A DNA stretch of 64,000 bases from Deltaproteobacteria bacterium (GTDB lineage: Bacteria > Myxococcota_A > UBA796 > SXON01). Position 1 is the first letter of the stretch. Each line of letters starts with the position of its first letter. Shown here piece by piece: positions 37,577 to 46,805 of this stretch. The notes beneath the pieces were generated by a model. It saw nothing but the letters and a program-made list of their open reading frames with translations, ran no database searches and was not told the DNA's origin. The stretch lies in assembly GCA_947490345.1 (NCBI GenBank), contig CANLGL010000018.1:22905-86904 (forward strand). Direction: 5' to 3'. Both the position numbers and the translations under genes were made by a program.

Positions 37577-37803
37577 CCTGGTTCCTGCTCACGCTGATCC
37601 GCGGGTGGCAGCGCCTTGTCTCGCGCTTTCTCCCGCCGATGTGCCGATTTTATCCGTCCTGCAGCCGCTACACGGCCGAGGCGATCGGCGTCTGGGGGCC
37701 CGTTCGTGGCGGCTGGTTGGGCGCGCGTCGCATCACCCGATGTCACCCCTACCATCCAGGGGGCTTTGATCCCGTGCCTCTGCCACCTGTGGGGCCAGCG
37801 TGA
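37573..37803 (+). CDS. yidD: Membrane protein insertion efficiency factor YidD
   Basis: A 76-residue protein with the family core [14 protein letters not shown] and [13 protein letters not shown]. YidD aids YidC-dependent membrane insertion. It overlaps rnpA by 4 bp and yidC by 4 bp (GTGA at 37800-37803), so all three are translationally coupled. Confidence 0.94.
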   Translation: MTWFLLTLIRGWQRLVSRFLPPMCRFYPSCSRYTAEAIGVWGPVRGGWLGARRITRCHPYHPGGFDPVPLPPVGPA

Positions 37804-39449
37804 AGGACGAAAAAGAGCGGCGGATGTTCACGTTCGTGGCGGTGAGCCTCGCGATCGTGTGGGTTTGGCAGTTCTTTTTCGCGCCGCCGCTGCCGATCGA
37901 GCCTCCAGCGGAGGCGGCGGTCGTGGCCGCGCCGGCTTCCGATGGGGCGCCGGCGGTTTCGGCGGCCAGCGCCGATACCCTGCCGCCATCGGCAGAAGCC
38001 GCGTGTACCGGCAAGGCCGCCAGCACCACCGGGGGCACCGCCCAGCTGGAGGTCAGCGACTGTGGCGCCGTCCGCTCCGTCCGCTTTCCCGGGGTGAAGG
38101 CGCCCCAGACGGTGACCGGGTGGTGGACGTGGGCTTGGCGATCGGTGGCCGGGGAAAACCCTGGACGCTGGCAACCGTACGCGGGCGGCGAGGGTGAGCT
38201 GGACCTTCTGTCCAGCGGCGAGCTGCTCGTCGCGGGTCGCGGGTCGATAGCGCTGGGCGGGACGTGGGCCGTCACCGGCACCAATCCGCTGGTTCAAGAG
38301 CGGACCACCGCGGATGGGTTTCGCGTTCGCCGGACGGTGACACGCGGGGCGAGCCCGGACCTGTGGGACGTGACCATCCGGATGGAGTCGGACCGGCCAC
38401 TTTTGGGGCCCTTCTGGGTGGGCGTGGCCGACGGGGTCACCCCGGTTGGCGCCTACAGTTCAGCGCCGTCCCTCGTCGCCCTGGTGGACGGGGATCTGGA
38501 GCAGTTGACGGACCCGGGGAGCGTGCTGCGCACCACCGAGCTCGCGGGTCCGGTAGGCTGGTTCGGCATTGGCGATCGTTTTTTCCTCGCGGCCATCGCC
38601 CCCACGGAGCCCACGGCCGCCCGGATGCAGTGGGCGCGGGTGGACAGCCAGCGAGTGGGTGCCTTCTATACGCTGCCAGCCGCGTCGATTGCGCCCGGAA
38701 GTCCGATCGAGACGACGTACACGTTGTATGCGGGCCCGCGTGAGCTGGGCCGCCTGGAGACTGCGGGCCACGGCTTCTCCGAGGCGGTTTCGCTTGGTAT
38801 TTTCGCACTTTTCGCGAAGTTCTTGCTCGTCACCCTCCACCTGATCTACGACGCAGTCGGGAGCTGGGGGCCGGCAATCCTTGCGTTGACGCTGCTGGTG
38901 CGCCTTGTGACCTACCCGCTCACCCGCGCGGCCGTCGTCTCCGGTCGGCGCATGCAGGCGCTGCAACCGTTGATGAAGGGGCTCCAGGCCAAGTACGCGG
39001 ACGACAAAGAGACGCTGAACCGCGAGATGATGGCGCTGTACTCCAAGCACGGCGTCAACCCGGTCGGGGGCTGCTTCCCGATGCTCCTCCAGATGCCGGT
39101 GTTCTTTGCGCTGTTCACGGCATTGCAGTACGAGCCCAGCTTGTTCAACGCGCAGTTCCTGTACCTCCGCGACCTGAGCTCTCAGGACCCGTACGGCCTC
39201 CTGAGCCTCTTCGTGATGGCCGGGATGTACGTCCAGCAGATGATGATGCCGACGGTGGGCATGGACCCCACCCAGGCTCAGATGATGAAGTTCATGCCGC
39301 TGATTTTCGGGTTCGTCATGTGGAGCTCGCCGGCTGGCCTCGCCCTTTACTACTCACTCAACACCGTGCTTGCGATTCTGCAACAGTGGTACAACACGCG
39401 TTCGATCCCCCTGGTCGTCCTCGATGGAGACGAAAATGTCCCTGCCTGA
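37800..39449 (+). CDS. yidC: Membrane protein insertase YidC
   Basis: A 549-residue Gram-negative-type YidC. One N-terminal helix (about 10-26) precedes a ~300-residue periplasmic beta domain, then five conserved helices from about residue 330. The conserved Arg of the hydrophilic groove is in [11 protein letters not shown], and the cytosolic hairpin [10 protein letters not shown] follows. It inserts membrane proteins with or without SecYEG. The start is GTG at 37800 overlapping yidD. The periplasmic domain begins with an Ala/Ser/Pro-rich spacer. Confidence 0.96.
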   Translation: MKDEKERRMFTFVAVSLAIVWVWQFFFAPPLPIEPPAEAAVVAAPASDGAPAVSAASADTLPPSAEAACTGKAASTTGGTAQLEVSDCGAVRSVRFPGVKAPQTVTGWWTWAWRSVAGENPGRWQPYAGGEGELDLLSSGELLVAGRGSIALGGTWAVTGTNPLVQERTTADGFRVRRTVTRGASPDLWDVTIRMESDRPLLGPFWVGVADGVTPVGAYSSAPSLVALVDGDLEQLTDPGSVLRTTELAGPVGWFGIGDRFFLAAIAPTEPTAARMQWARVDSQRVGAFYTLPAASIAPGSPIETTYTLYAGPRELGRLETAGHGFSEAVSLGIFALFAKFLLVTLHLIYDAVGSWGPAILALTLLVRLVTYPLTRAAVVSGRRMQALQPLMKGLQAKYADDKETLNREMMALYSKHGVNPVGGCFPMLLQMPVFFALFTALQYEPSLFNAQFLYLRDLSSQDPYGLLSLFVMAGMYVQQMMMPTVGMDPTQAQMMKFMPLIFGFVMWSSPAGLALYYSLNTVLAILQQWYNTRSIPLVVLDGDENVPA

Positions 39450-40311
39450 AGATCACGTCGTCGCCGAAGGGCGCACCCTTTCTGCCGCCCGCGAGCTGGC
39501 CGCTGCCCAGCTTGGCGTCCCCCTCGCAGCCGTCGAGCACAAGCTCGATCTCGCCCACTTCAAGGCTTCCGGCAGCGCCGGGGCCGCAACCGTGAAAATC
39601 TTCGCGTGGGCCAAGAACATGGACAGCCTCGCGCCGGCGATCGCCGCCGAAGCGTGGATTCGCGGGCTGCTCGCCGCGATGAGCCGTGAGGCCACGATCC
39701 GCGCCGAGATGAAGGGCGACACGGCGGTGGTCTTTGTGGACGCCAAGGAGGGTGCGCGCCACCTCGTCGGTCGGCAGGGCACGACCCTCCGCGCCATTCA
39801 GCACCTGCTCGAACGCAACATGGGCCAGTTTCCGGATGCCCGGTTCCGGCTCGACATCGCCCGACCCGACGATGGTGGCGAGCGCCGGGATGACCGCCCC
39901 CGTGGCGATCAGCCTGACCGTCATCGCGATGACCGTCCTCGCGATGACCGTCCTCGCGGCGATCAGCCCGACCGCCCCAGCTACGGTGGCGGTGGTGGTG
40001 GCCGCGACGATCGCCCCCGCTTCGGCGACCGGGATCGCGGTCCCCGTCCCGACCGTGGTGGGGACCGTGGCGATCGGCCCCGTCGCAATGATGGTGAGGC
40101 GCTCAAGGGCCTGGCGCGGAAGCTGGCGGAGCAGGTTTTGGCGAGCGGCGAGCCCGAGGTCATTCGTCGTGAGCTGAACAGCTTTGATCGTCGTCTGGTA
40201 CACCTCGAGATCGCGGAGATCACCGGGGTGGCTTCCCGCTCCGTGGGCGAAGGCTTCGAGCGCCGGGTCGAGATCTACGTCCCGCGCGAGGGCGACGCGC
40301 CCGCCGAGTAG
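39436..40311 (+). CDS. jag: Jag/KhpB RNA-binding protein with Arg-Asp-rich insert
   Basis: About 291 residues: a Jag-N domain (about 1-52), a KH domain (about 55-145, with V-G-R-Q-G-T-T-L-R-A-I-Q-H-L), then a ~70-residue linker of R-D-D-R-P-R-G-D-Q-P-type repeats and Gly, and a C-terminal R3H domain (L-N-S-F-D-R-R-L-V-H-L). In most Jag proteins KH and R3H are nearly adjacent; here the insert separates them. ATG at 39436 follows GGAG by 6 nt and overlaps yidC by 14 bp; ATG at 39424 is an alternative. The linker DNA contains 15-bp tandem units. Confidence 0.88.
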   Translation: MSLPEDHVVAEGRTLSAARELAAAQLGVPLAAVEHKLDLAHFKASGSAGAATVKIFAWAKNMDSLAPAIAAEAWIRGLLAAMSREATIRAEMKGDTAVVFVDAKEGARHLVGRQGTTLRAIQHLLERNMGQFPDARFRLDIARPDDGGERRDDRPRGDQPDRHRDDRPRDDRPRGDQPDRPSYGGGGGGRDDRPRFGDRDRGPRPDRGGDRGDRPRRNDGEALKGLARKLAEQVLASGEPEVIRRELNSFDRRLVHLEIAEITGVASRSVGEGFERRVEIYVPREGDAPAE

Positions 40312-40316
40312 GCAGC

Positions 40317-41594
40317 GTGGCCTCTGACCGCGACACGATCGCTGCGTGCGCCACGGCATGGGGCCCGGCGGCCGTCGCCGTGGTGCGCGTCAGCGGGTCG
40401 GATGCGCGCGTCCTCGCGGAGCGCGTGGCCGGACCAATCCCGCCGCCGCGCCACGCTGGGCACCGGCGGTTCTCCGACGCCGGCGGGACCTTCGACGATG
40501 GCCTGGTGGTCTACTTTCCGGGGCCCCGCAGCTACACGGGCGAGGATGTCGTCGAGCTGTCCGGGCACGGGAACGTGCTGCTGGTGGAGCGCCTCCTGCG
40601 AGCGCTCGGCGCCCGGCCTGCCCGGCCTGGCGAGTTCACGCGCCGGGCCTTTCTGCATGGGCGAATGGATCTGGTGCGGGCCGAGGCCGTGTTGGCTGCG
40701 ATCGCCGCCACGTCGTGGCGTGGCTTGGACCTGGCCCGTGGCGCGGCCGACGGCGCGGTCAACGCTGAGGTCGATGCCCTGCGCGATGCGCTGACTGACG
40801 TCGCCGCGGAGCTGGAGGCGGCGCTCGATTACCCGGGCGAGGACCTGCTGGTCCCGGCCGACGTGGCGTTGGCCGCCCGATTGTCGGCCCTGGCCACGCG
40901 CGCTTCGGTGGTGGCTGCCACCTGGGCCGGGGGGAAGATCGCGATGGAGGGGGCGCGGGTGGTGCTCGCCGGACCGGTCAACGCCGGGAAGTCGAGCCTG
41001 TTCAATGCGCTGCTCGGCACGGACCGGGCAATCGTCGCCCCGACGCCGGGAACGACGCGGGACGTGGTGGAAGCGACGTTGCAGCTCGATGCGGTGCGGA
41101 TTGTCCTGGTGGACACCGCCGGGGAGCGCGAGTGCGCCGACGTCATCGAGGCGGAAGGTGTGGCGCGCGCTGCGGCCGCCCGTGCGTCCGCTGATCTGGT
41201 TCTGCGCTGCGTACCGCCGGGCGGCGCCGCGCCGGCGGGGGCGTCCGGGGAGCTCGTGGTGCTCACCATGGGCGACGTTTCGCCGCGGGCGGGGGCCGTC
41301 TCTGCCAAGACGGGCCAGGGTGTCGATGCGCTCCGTGGGCGGATCGTAGCGGCGCTCGCGTCGGAGACGCCGGGGGCGGTGGGGTTGGTGCTGGTCAGCG
41401 CGCGCCAGGCGGAGCTGTTTGCTCGCGTCGCGTCGCACCTCCACGACGCAGCCGGCGCCTTGTCGACAGCGGGGGCCGCCGTCGGCGTGGAGCTCGTCTA
41501 CGCCGCGCTGGAATCGGTAGCGGAGCTCGATGGTTCTACCGTTCGGGAAGGGGTGCTCGACCGATTGTTCGCGCGCTTCTGCATCGGCAAGTAG
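40317..41594 (+). CDS. mnmE: tRNA uridine-5-carboxymethylaminomethyl modification GTPase MnmE
   Basis: A 425-residue GTPase, slightly shorter than the usual ~450. The N-terminal folate-binding domain opens D-T-I-A-A-C-A-T, the G1 motif is G-P-V-N-A-G-K-S-S (219-227), G2 P-G-T-T-R-D and G3 D-T-A-G (266-269). The G4 position reads T-M-G-D (317-320) instead of N-K-x-D, while G5 S-A-K is kept. The C-terminal F-C-I-G-K is the MnmE hallmark. With MnmG it modifies the wobble U34 of tRNAs; mnmG is not in this window. The GTG start lies 5 bp after jag. Confidence 0.94.
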   Translation: MASDRDTIAACATAWGPAAVAVVRVSGSDARVLAERVAGPIPPPRHAGHRRFSDAGGTFDDGLVVYFPGPRSYTGEDVVELSGHGNVLLVERLLRALGARPARPGEFTRRAFLHGRMDLVRAEAVLAAIAATSWRGLDLARGAADGAVNAEVDALRDALTDVAAELEAALDYPGEDLLVPADVALAARLSALATRASVVAATWAGGKIAMEGARVVLAGPVNAGKSSLFNALLGTDRAIVAPTPGTTRDVVEATLQLDAVRIVLVDTAGERECADVIEAEGVARAAAARASADLVLRCVPPGGAAPAGASGELVVLTMGDVSPRAGAVSAKTGQGVDALRGRIVAALASETPGAVGLVLVSARQAELFARVASHLHDAAGALSTAGAAVGVELVYAALESVAELDGSTVREGVLDRLFARFCIGK

Positions 41595-41602
41595 GAGGGG
41601 AG

Positions 41603-42541
41603 ATGCGCTCGCTGTTTGTGATGGACGACCTCGACACGCTCGACCTCCCCGGTGACTCCACGGTGGCGCTGATGGCGGCGAGCACCGGACGGGGCTGGGA
41701 GGCGTGGTGGTGCCACCCCTCGGCGATGTGGGGGCAAGGCGGTCGCGCTTTTGCGCGGGCCCAACGGGTCGACACGCGCGCAACCGCGTTTGATCGACAG
41801 CAATGGGCGGAGGTGCAACTCGCCGATTTCGACGTGGTCTGGATGCGAAAGGACCCCCCCTTCGACATGACGTACATCTTCAGCACCTACTTGCTGGACA
41901 TGGTCGGCACGCGCACCTTGGTGCTCAACGCGCCCGCGGGGCTGCGTGCGCGCAACGAAAAACTCTTCGCCGCCGCGTACGACGACCTCACTCCGCCGAC
42001 CTTGATCAGCAACAACATTGCGCGAATCATGGCCTTTGCGGCGGCGCAGCCGGCAAAGGTGGTGCTCAAGCCGTGGGATGGCAACGGTGGGCGCGGGGTG
42101 TTGGTCACCCAGACGGGGGATCCGAATCTTCGCTCGATGATCGAGGTTCTTTCTGATGAAGGGCGCAGATTCATCCTCGCACAACGCCACCTGCCCGAGA
42201 TCGCTGACGGGGACAAGCGCATCCTGCTGGTCGATGGCGAGCCGGTCGGCGCGGTGCTCCGGGTACCCGGAAAAGCCGATCACCGAGGGAACCTCCACGT
42301 TGGCGCCACCGCACACGCGACCACCTTGACCCCCCGCGAGCTCGAGATCTGCGCGCGCATCGGGCCGACCTTGCAGGCTGAGGCGCTCGTCTTCGTGGGG
42401 ATTGACGTCATCGGTGGGTGGCTGACCGAGATCAACGTCACCAGCCCCACGGGAATTCGGCAGGTCAACCGTTTTGACGGCACGCTGGTGGAGGAGCGCA
42501 TCTTGGACGCGGCGCTCCGTCGCCATGGAGCCTTGGCATGA
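41603..42541 (+). CDS. gshB: Glutathione synthetase (prokaryotic GshB type)
   Basis: A 312-residue ATP-grasp ligase joining gamma-glutamylcysteine and glycine. The family pattern V-W-M-R-K-D-P-P-F-D-M-x-Y, K-P-W-D-G-N-G-G-R-G-V and I-G-G-W-L-T-E-I-N-V-T-S-P-T-G are all present. AGGAGGGG precedes the ATG at 41603. gshA is not in the window. It follows mnmE by 8 bp and overlaps the TPR gene by 4 bp (ATGA), so it is probably part of a long plus-strand transcript. Confidence 0.93.
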   Translation: MRSLFVMDDLDTLDLPGDSTVALMAASTGRGWEAWWCHPSAMWGQGGRAFARAQRVDTRATAFDRQQWAEVQLADFDVVWMRKDPPFDMTYIFSTYLLDMVGTRTLVLNAPAGLRARNEKLFAAAYDDLTPPTLISNNIARIMAFAAAQPAKVVLKPWDGNGGRGVLVTQTGDPNLRSMIEVLSDEGRRFILAQRHLPEIADGDKRILLVDGEPVGAVLRVPGKADHRGNLHVGATAHATTLTPRELEICARIGPTLQAEALVFVGIDVIGGWLTEINVTSPTGIRQVNRFDGTLVEERILDAALRRHGALA

Positions 42542-43746
42542 TCCGCTTTCTCCTCGCTGTCACCTTGCTTGCAGCGCCGGTTGCCCGTGCCGGCGAGGAG
42601 GAAGGGGAACTGCACGAAAACACGGTGGGCGGCGCGCGCGGACCGGAGAAGGAGGCCGCCCTCGATGTCCCCGTCTCGGCCGACGACACTCCGGGCAACC
42701 GGGCCTATTCGCCGCTGACCTACAGGGCGGCGGAGGTCCTTCGCCTTGAGGTCGGCTTCGCCGACCGCTGTCGGAAGGCGATCGATGGGATTTATGCTCG
42801 ACGTTATAAAGAATCCAAGGCAGAGCTGGATAAGCTCTCGGCGGAGTACCCGACGACCGGCATCGGGCCGGCGGGTAGCGCGGTGATCTATCAGGCGCTG
42901 ATGTTTGAGAATTTCGATTTTCGATATGAGAGCCAATATCGAAGCGCCAACGACGCGGCGCTTCGCCAGATCGCGGCGGGAAAGTTGGTCCCCGGGAACG
43001 AGGCGATCGAGTCGTTCTTGCTGGCGGGCATGGAGGGAATCAGCGCGATTCATCATATGCGGCGGGCTGAATTCCTCGCGGCGCTCTCAGATGGAGTCGA
43101 CGCGGTCCGCGCCCTGGCGGAGGTCAAGGCCGCGGCGCCCGCGTTTGTCGATCCCGTGCTCGGCGATGGGATGTATCTGTACTGGCGCACGGTCATTGCA
43201 CGCGCGACGCCGCTTTTGCCCGACGGTACCGACGATCGCGACGAAGGCAAACGGCTCATCAAGGAGGTCGAGAAGGATGGTGTCCTGATGAGCCCGGCGG
43301 CCACGCTCGCGCTGACCTACTCCTACATCGAGGAGCGTGACCTCAAGAACGCCCTCGCGCGCTCCATGTACGGGCGCACCAAGTACCCGAACAACATCAT
43401 CAACAACATGACCGCCGGGCGGGTTCTGTCGCAGATGCGGCGCTACGACGACGCAATCTCGATGTACCGCTCGGTTTTGACGACGGCGCCGGACAATCAG
43501 CGAACGCACTACCACCTCGGGGTGGTCTACGCGCGCCAGTCCAAACATCCCGACGCGGAACGGGAGCTACGCGCCTACGTCAACTTCAAGGACGCGCCCG
43601 CCGACTTCCGCGGTCAGGCCTGGTACCGACTGGGCCTGGTTTTTGCGGCACAGCAGCGCACGCCGGACGCGAAGTCGGCATACGAGCAGGCCGTGAGCGT
43701 GGGAAAAAATGAAGCGGCCCGACGCGCGCTGGCCAAGCTGAAATGA
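42538..43746 (+). CDS. Secreted TPR-repeat protein
   Basis: A 402-residue protein with a signal peptide (about 1-19, ending A-R-A-G). The body is helical; the last ~120 residues carry clear TPR units (Y-D-D-A-I-S-M-Y-R-S-V-L, H-Y-H-L-G-V-V-Y-A-R-Q, A-W-Y-R-L-G-L-V-F-A-A-Q-Q). No enzyme motif is visible, so it probably serves as a periplasmic scaffold. It is coupled to gshB upstream (4-bp overlap) and to the SCO1-like gene downstream (4-bp overlap). Confidence 0.75.
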   Translation: MIRFLLAVTLLAAPVARAGEEEGELHENTVGGARGPEKEAALDVPVSADDTPGNRAYSPLTYRAAEVLRLEVGFADRCRKAIDGIYARRYKESKAELDKLSAEYPTTGIGPAGSAVIYQALMFENFDFRYESQYRSANDAALRQIAAGKLVPGNEAIESFLLAGMEGISAIHHMRRAEFLAALSDGVDAVRALAEVKAAAPAFVDPVLGDGMYLYWRTVIARATPLLPDGTDDRDEGKRLIKEVEKDGVLMSPAATLALTYSYIEERDLKNALARSMYGRTKYPNNIINNMTAGRVLSQMRRYDDAISMYRSVLTTAPDNQRTHYHLGVVYARQSKHPDAERELRAYVNFKDAPADFRGQAWYRLGLVFAAQQRTPDAKSAYEQAVSVGKNEAARRALAKLK

Positions 43747-44306
43747 GCCTGCTTTGGCTGCTGGGTTGTGCCACGGGCCCGTCTATTCCGGGTCTGGAGC
43801 TGGCTAGTCTCGGCGGAGTCCCGGAGTTCACGCTGGTCGATCAGACCCAGACCACGGTCACCCGCCAGACCCTCGCCGGTCAGACCTGGATCGCCGACTT
43901 CATGTTCACGAGCTGCCCTGACATCTGTCCGACGCTGAGCGCCCGGATGTCTTCGGTGGCCGCGAAGTACGAGGAGGTCGAGACGCTGAAGTTCTTGTCG
44001 TTCAGCGTGGATCCGGGCACGGATACGCCAGCCAAGCTCGCGGACTACGGCGCTCGCTTCGGCGCCAAGCACCCGACCTGGCGCTTTTTGACCGGCGACA
44101 CCGCGGAGATGCGCCGGGTGGTCGTCGATGGGTTCAAGCTCTTGATGGAGCGGTCGCCGGCCACCGCGACGCAGCCCGAGACGGTCCTGCACGGCAGCCG
44201 CTTCTTGCTCGTTGACAAGCTCGGACAGATTCGCGCCTACCCGGACCCGAAGACGCCGGGAGAGATCGAGGCCTACCTTGACCTGCTCCTGGCCGCGGGC
44301 GGCTAA
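43743..44306 (+). CDS. SCO1/SenC-family copper lipoprotein
   Basis: A 187-residue thioredoxin-fold protein. The leader L-L-W-L-L-G-C is a lipoprotein signal. The copper motif C-P-D-I-C (C-x3-C) is at about 60-64 and the ligand His is in V-L-H-G-S-R-F-L-L-V-D. Such proteins deliver copper to the Cu-A site of cytochrome oxidase or handle thiol oxidation; oxidase genes are not nearby. It overlaps the TPR gene by 4 bp and converges on the LysM gene with a 15-bp gap. Confidence 0.88.
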   Translation: MSLLWLLGCATGPSIPGLELASLGGVPEFTLVDQTQTTVTRQTLAGQTWIADFMFTSCPDICPTLSARMSSVAAKYEEVETLKFLSFSVDPGTDTPAKLADYGARFGAKHPTWRFLTGDTAEMRRVVVDGFKLLMERSPATATQPETVLHGSRFLLVDKLGQIRAYPDPKTPGEIEAYLDLLLAAGG

Positions 44307-44321
44307 TATAAGGCCCGGCGG

Positions 44322-45203
44322 CTACTCCGGAATGGTCAGCTCCATGCCCAGCGCCAGTTTCGCGCCGTCCGCGCCAAGCTGGGGGTTGGCGTCGAGGATC
44401 TTCTGCCAGCGGGAGCTCTTGCCGTAGTACTTCGAGGCCAGAAGCCCGAGCGTCTCGCCTTTGCGGATGGTGTGGAGGCGCGGTCCGGCCGGTGCGACAT
44501 CGGCTTCGGGGCTGAGGATGGCCGCAACCGGCGCAACCACGGGGGCGACCACCGCGACGACCTCGTCGGGCGTCGGGATTGGCACGATGACCGGTTCCGG
44601 CTTCGGAGTCGTCAGCATCAGGACGACGATGATGAGCGAGCCGAAGATCCCGGCCGCGATGGCAACGCCTTTCCAGGCGCGCTCGCGGTCCTTGGTCTCG
44701 CCCACCTCCACCTCCAACCGGATCGTCTCGCCACGCAGGTTGCGGGTCTCGTGGCGGAGTGCTTTGAGCTCGCCGAGCTCGCGGGCGGCGATGCGCGCGC
44801 GATGTTCTTCTTCCCGAAGGCGTTCGGTCCGGATCTGGCTCTCAAGGCCCTCTCGTAGGCCCGCCGGCGGCACCGCACCCGCGGCCAGCGCGGCATCCAG
44901 GCGACCGAGCGCCTCGGTCCAACGCCCCTGGTTCGAATGCACCTTGGCGAGGAGCAGCAACGCGTCCCCATCGTCCGGATCAAGGCAGCTCAGCATCTGG
45001 AGCCGGGCCTGGGCCTGGCCAAGATGGCCCTCGCGTGCCAAGGCGAGCGCCTCGTTGTACAGGGTGCTCGGCACGTGAATTCCTGCTTCACCGAGAACTT
45101 TTCCGAATCTGGCCGGGGCATCACCGTCGGGCGCCGGTCCAGGCCTGGCGGCGTCGTCGAAGGTCGTGAGATCGGCGGCGAGGGCTTCGGACATTGGATT
45201 CAC
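44322..45203 (-). CDS. Membrane protein with TPR-like N-terminus and C-terminal LysM domain
   Basis: A 293-residue protein: an N-terminal TPR-like helical part (about 45-110), a coiled-coil-like charged helix (about 110-165), one membrane helix (about 170-190), an Ala/Pro/Val spacer and a LysM domain (about 240-293, H-T-I-R-K-G-E-T-L-G-L-L-A-S-K-Y-Y-G). LysM binds peptidoglycan, so the protein probably spans from cytoplasm to wall. No catalytic domain is present. The start at 45203 is ATG; a second ATG is three codons later. Confidence 0.8.
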   Translation of the reverse strand: MNPMSEALAADLTTFDDAARPGPAPDGDAPARFGKVLGEAGIHVPSTLYNEALALAREGHLGQAQARLQMLSCLDPDDGDALLLLAKVHSNQGRWTEALGRLDAALAAGAVPPAGLREGLESQIRTERLREEEHRARIAARELGELKALRHETRNLRGETIRLEVEVGETKDRERAWKGVAIAAGIFGSLIIVVLMLTTPKPEPVIVPIPTPDEVVAVVAPVVAPVAAILSPEADVAPAGPRLHTIRKGETLGLLASKYYGKSSRWQKILDANPQLGADGAKLALGMELTIPE

Positions 45204-45303
45204 CGGGCGGTGGGTCTGCGCCGGGGAAGCGCAGGAGGGGAGCCGAATCGTAGCGCAAAGCTATTGACATGTCCAGACTACGGACGAGAGGATAGAGAAA
45301 TTC

Positions 45304-45852
45304 ATGCCGATCTTCGTGGCCATGCTCAGGGGGGTGAACGTGGGGGGCCGGCATCGGTTGCCGATGGCAGAGCTGAGGTCCATCGCATCTGAGCTGGGTC
45401 TGGCGGCACCCGAGACCTACATCCAGAGTGGAAACCTTATTTTTTCCACGGAGCGGCCTCCGAACGACCTCGGGGCGACGCTTGCGGCGGCGATCAGCAC
45501 CCGGATGGGCTTCGCAGTTCCGGTGGTGGTGGTCGCTGGGGGAGCGTTGGCCGACCTCATCCGTGAAAACCCGTACGTGGCATCGTGTCCGGCGGAGACG
45601 CTGCACGTCACTTTTTTATCGATAGCACCGCAGTCACAGCGGGTAGCCGCACTCGATCCGGCACGCTCGCCCGGGGACCGGTTCGTGGTCCAGGGCGCCG
45701 CGGTCCACCTTCACTGCCCGGCGGGCTTCCGCGACACGCGGCTCACCGTCGACTGGTTCGAGCGCCAGCTTGGCGGCACCGCCACCTGCCGCAACTGGAA
45801 CACCGTCCTGGCGCTCGCGAACCTGGTCGCGGCGCGGGAGGCCGGCGGGTAG
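45304..45852 (+). CDS. DUF1697 family protein
   Basis: A 182-residue protein with the family opening F-V-A-M-L-R-G-V-N-V-G-G and Y-I-Q-S-G-N-L-I-F, and the late R-N-W-N-T-V-L-A-L-A motif. DUF1697 proteins are widespread and uncharacterised. TTGACA at 45264-45269 is a possible -35 in the 100-bp upstream spacer, without a clear -10. It stands alone and converges on def. Confidence 0.85.
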   Translation: MPIFVAMLRGVNVGGRHRLPMAELRSIASELGLAAPETYIQSGNLIFSTERPPNDLGATLAAAISTRMGFAVPVVVVAGGALADLIRENPYVASCPAETLHVTFLSIAPQSQRVAALDPARSPGDRFVVQGAAVHLHCPAGFRDTRLTVDWFERQLGGTATCRNWNTVLALANLVAAREAGG

Positions 45853-45909
45853 CGCTGACGATCGTTGCGACTGCGACCGGCGCTCGGAGCTCGGTGGTTG
45901 ATTGTCGCC

Positions 45910-46452
45910 CTACTCTTCGTCTTCCTCGTCTTCGTCTCCCTCCCCGCGGATCGGCGGCCCGAAGCGACGGTACTCCTTCAAGAAAGCGAGCGAGCCCACC
46001 TGCGCGCGATCCACGTAGAGCACCCCATCGAGGTGGTCGCACTCGTGCTGCACGACACGCGCCGCCCAATCGTGGGCCTCGAAGACCAGGGCGTTGCCGT
46101 CCCGATCGAGGGCATCCACACGGACGTCGACCCAGCGGAGCACCCGACCGCGAAGCTCGGGGACGCTGAGGCACCCTTCGTATGCCCAGGTCTGCGCCTC
46201 GGTGATCGGTCGGACGACTGGGTTGATCAGGAACATCGGTTCTTCATCCGGATCCAACTGAATGACCACTACCCGCTGGCTTCGATACACTTGCGGCGCC
46301 GCGAGCCCCACGCCGTCCTGATCGAGCATGGACTCGTACAAGTCGTTCAGAAAGCCCTGGAAGGCGTCAGAGTCGAGCTCGTCGGGGGACACGACCGCCG
46401 CGATCTGACGCAGGATTGGATTGCCCATGCGGGCCACCTGTAGGATTGCCAT
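45910..46452 (-). CDS. def: Peptide deformylase
   Basis: A 180-residue metalloenzyme that removes the N-formyl group from new proteins. The three motifs are intact: G-V-G-L-A-A-P-Q-V, E-G-C-L-S-V-P and H-E-C-D-H. The C-terminus ends in a highly acidic D-E-D-E-E-D-E-E tail, which is not usual. It is divergent from the ferredoxin gene with 74 bp between starts. No fmt gene is adjacent. Confidence 0.95.
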   Translation of the reverse strand: MAILQVARMGNPILRQIAAVVSPDELDSDAFQGFLNDLYESMLDQDGVGLAAPQVYRSQRVVVIQLDPDEEPMFLINPVVRPITEAQTWAYEGCLSVPELRGRVLRWVDVRVDALDRDGNALVFEAHDWAARVVQHECDHLDGVLYVDRAQVGSLAFLKEYRRFGPPIRGEGDEDEEDEE

Positions 46453-46526
46453 GCGGTCTCGTAGCCTCGCCGACCTTGCGGCGGGAGCGGGACAGGCTAC
46501 GGGCTCGCCTCGTAGTGGAGCATCTC

Positions 46527-46787
46527 GTGGCGGACTTCAAGAACCGTTGGGAAGACAACGTCGGTGGCACCTCGGTCGTCAGCAGCAAGAAGGTAGGCTT
46601 CTTCGTCGACAAAGAGTGCATTCTCTGCTCGGTTTGCTCCGATGCAGCGCCGAACAACTTCCGCATGTCAGACGCCGAAGATCACGACATCTGCTACAAG
46701 CAGCCGTCGGACGACGAGGAGCTTTCCCAGTGCCGCGAGGCCATGGAGAACTGCCCAGTCGAGGCCATCGGCGAAGACGGACACTAG
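46527..46787 (+). CDS. Small [4Fe-4S] ferredoxin
   Basis: An 86-residue acidic ferredoxin. C31, C34 and C37 (C-I-L-C-S-V-C) with C76 before Pro (N-C-P-V-E-A-I) form one [4Fe-4S] site, as in single-cluster ferredoxins; C56 and C69 are extra and could form a disulfide or help a second cluster. The GTG at 46527 follows GGAG by 6 nt; the open frame runs upstream without a ribosome site. It is a likely cytosolic electron carrier; its partner is unknown. Confidence 0.85.
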   Translation: MADFKNRWEDNVGGTSVVSSKKVGFFVDKECILCSVCSDAAPNNFRMSDAEDHDICYKQPSDDEELSQCREAMENCPVEAIGEDGH

Positions 46788-46805
46788 TCGGCTGGCGGGT
46801 CACCG

